34,853 nucleotides of DNA from an uncultured Clostridia bacterium (GTDB lineage: Bacteria > Bacillota > Clostridia > Christensenellales > UBA1242), in the NCBI GenBank assembly GCA_944381205.1, contig CALWKG010000003.1, forward strand, positions 91,573-126,425, read 5' to 3'. The position numbers were made by a program, and so were the translations under genes. Position 1 is the first letter of the stretch. Each line of letters opens with the position of its first letter. Under the pieces are notes generated by a model, which saw only the letters and a program-made list of their open reading frames with translations, did no database searches and was not told the DNA's origin. Below, piece after piece: positions 33,485 to 34,853 of this stretch.

Positions 33485-34263
33485 AAATAAAAATTCAGGG
33501 AACTAACAAAACATACTCCTGTGATTCTAGTATTGAAGTTAGGGCAAAGGATAAAGTCGTCGCGGATTTAAACGGGGTCGAAACCTTTGGCGAAGTGATA
33601 ACCGTATTTGATGTCGGGGACGAAAAACCAAATTCAAATAAAGTTATTAGGCTTGCGACAAAAGCCGATATTGATAATGCTAGTTCCGCCCTAAAAACTG
33701 CCGTAAATGCGTATAAGGTGGCAAAGGAAAAGGTAAAAAACTTAAACCTTGATATGAACATTGTGGGTGTAAATTGTTCGCTAGATTTGTCAAAAATAAT
33801 CATTGAGTTTGTTGCAGAAGATAGGGTAGATTTTCGGGAACTGGTAAAGGAGTTAGTCCACAGTTTAAAATCTCGTATAGAACTCAGACAAATCACCGTT
33901 AGAGAACAAGCCCAAATCGTAGGTGGGATTGGCTCTTGCGGGAGAATTTGCTGTTGTGCAAGTTTTTTAAAGGATTTCGAAAAGGTGTCTATGAAAATGG
34001 CAAAAACACAGGGTTTGTCGCTAAATCCCACCAAAATTAGCGGGGCTTGCGGTAGACTTATGTGTTGCTTGGAGTACGAAAACCCATTTTATCAGGAAGT
34101 AGCGAATAAAATGCCTAAAATTAATAGCGAAGTAAAAACCAAAGACGGCAAGGGGACTGTTGTGTATCAGGACTTGTTAAAGGAAATAGTCAGTGTAAAG
34201 TTTGTAAATAAGGACGAAACCGTTACTATAAAAGACTACAATTTGTCCGATATTAAGTTTTAA
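33472..34263 (+). CDS. ricT: PSP1-domain protein RicT (YaaT)
   Basis: A 263-residue PSP1-domain protein, RicT/YaaT in B. subtilis, which with RicA and RicF forms an iron-sulfur complex that affects RNase Y mRNA processing, competence, biofilm and sporulation. GTG 33472 is chosen: GGAGG (33457-33461) is ten bases upstream, and MQRVEIKIQG is a family-like start. The conserved core GSCGRICCCASFLKDFEKVS and ISGACGRLMCCLEYE supplies the clustered cysteines expected to bind the cluster. The start lies inside the end of holB. ricA and ricF are not in the window. Confidence 0.92.
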   Translation: MQRVEIKIQGTNKTYSCDSSIEVRAKDKVVADLNGVETFGEVITVFDVGDEKPNSNKVIRLATKADIDNASSALKTAVNAYKVAKEKVKNLNLDMNIVGVNCSLDLSKIIIEFVAEDRVDFRELVKELVHSLKSRIELRQITVREQAQIVGGIGSCGRICCCASFLKDFEKVSMKMAKTQGLSLNPTKISGACGRLMCCLEYENPFYQEVANKMPKINSEVKTKDGKGTVVYQDLLKEIVSVKFVNKDETVTIKDYNLSDIKF

Positions 34264-34368
34264 TAAACCATAAAAATTTACTAAACCAATATTAAAATTT
34301 CAAAATCACTTTTTTTATGCGTCTTTGATAAAAAACAACTGTTTATTTTACTAAAATTGGGGGATTAA

Positions 34369-34853
34369 ATGGATTTAAAAGCGGGCGAAGTGCTAGAAGA
34401 TTTGCAAAGGGATAATTTGTATATTTTGCAAAACAAAAACAATTATAGGTTTGCGGTAGATAGTGTTTTGTTAGCCCACTTTGCAAAGGTAAAAAGTACT
34501 GATTTTGTGGTAGAATTTTGCTCGGGCTGTGGGGTAGTGTCAATTTTAAATAATGCCATTTTTCACCCAAAAAGTATCCTTGGGCTAGAAATTGACCCCG
34601 AACTTTGCGATATGGCAAAAAGAAGTGTAGAGTACAACAAAATTGACAATATAAGATTTATCTGTATGGACGTAAAAGATTGCCTGTCGGTAGTCGATTA
34701 TGCAGACGTCATCATTTGCAACCCACCATACTATAAAAAAGTACCTAAAAATACTATTCCTAAAAACTTAATTGCTAAGTACGAAATAAAAATTAACTTG
34801 GAACAAATTTTAAAACTATCTAGCCAACTACTTAAACCAAATGGAATACTTTA
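34369..34853 (+). CDS. trmN6: tRNA1(Val) (adenine(37)-N6)-methyltransferase, 3' end cut by window
   Basis: The first 161 codons of a class I SAM-dependent methyltransferase of the YabB/YfiC/TrmN6 group. GGGGGA precedes the ATG. Features: a NYRFAVDSVLLAHFA start typical of the group, SAM motif I VVEFCSGCGVVSIL, the acidic GLEIDPEL loop and the catalytic NPPY (ICNPPYYKK). The gene runs off the window in frame. Its position after holB and ricT matches yabB in B. subtilis. NPPY enzymes modify exocyclic amino groups; the tRNA target is taken from the family, not shown here. Confidence 0.88.
   Translation, partial: MDLKAGEVLEDLQRDNLYILQNKNNYRFAVDSVLLAHFAKVKSTDFVVEFCSGCGVVSILNNAIFHPKSILGLEIDPELCDMAKRSVEYNKIDNIRFICMDVKDCLSVVDYADVIICNPPYYKKVPKNTIPKNLIAKYEIKINLEQILKLSSQLLKPNGIL

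Noticed and set aside
1719-34263. TGA reassigned as a sense codon
   Set aside because: All core proteins are full length with Trp encoded by TGG and no in-frame TGA, so only non-use of TGA as stop is supported.

Overview
This window looks like a chromosomal housekeeping region of a low-GC, Gram-positive (Firmicutes/Clostridia-like) bacterium. It is probably an uncultured gut lineage, but that placement is inference. The case rests on whiA, the holB-ricT-trmN6 order known from Bacillus subtilis, a murB/whiA/dnaE/pfkA neighbourhood, AGGAGG-type ribosome binding sites, and near-consensus TTGACA/TATAAT promoters in AT-rich spacers. None of the 22 complete genes called here ends in TGA (18 TAA, 4 TAG). 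No tRNA, rRNA, CRISPR array or transposase gene was found.

Layout. Positions 1-725 (minus) hold the start of a DUF6291-like, mobile-element-type gene. Positions 1719-9754 hold rpoB and rpoC, split by about 0.7 kb of repeats and lacking the usual upstream rplJ-rplL. Two small orphan genes follow (an unrecognised protein at 10272 and a HicB-like protein at 11597), again among repeats. The str group rpsL, rpsG, fusA, tuf occupies 12175-17097, with a structured leader and a wide rpsL-rpsG gap. Next come an AI-2E-type membrane protein with a long low-complexity tail, trpS, a tiny minus-strand hydrophobic peptide gene, an ArsR-type regulator with an A16 tract, uvrC, a membrane-anchored binding-protein-like gene, murB, whiA, dnaE and pfkA. 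A small minus-strand gene, greA, holB, ricT and the start of trmN6 complete the window.

How the genes work together. Most are core information-processing functions: transcription (rpoB, rpoC, greA), translation (rpsL, rpsG, fusA, tuf, trpS, trmN6), replication and repair (dnaE, holB, uvrC), cell wall and division (murB, whiA), glycolysis (pfkA) and RNA metabolism/development (ricT). The order is partly scrambled relative to well-known Firmicutes: rplJ-rplL, rapZ-yvcK and yabA are missing from their usual places.

The most unusual content is non-coding. Five intergenic clusters (about 848-1410, 5463-6103, 9755-10162, 10885-11431, 32110-32426) are mosaics of hairpin modules: a REP-like unit, a 77-bp nested palindrome in four almost identical copies, and larger multi-stem modules. 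Several stems change sequence between copies while pairing is kept. This compensatory pattern argues that the folded form, as RNA or single-stranded DNA, matters. Repeats start directly at the stop codons of both rpoB and rpoC. Other leads are a possible two-state leader on greA, several apparently leaderless promoters, a natural Gln at the RpoB rifampicin position 526 (E. coli numbering), and the absence of TGA stops.
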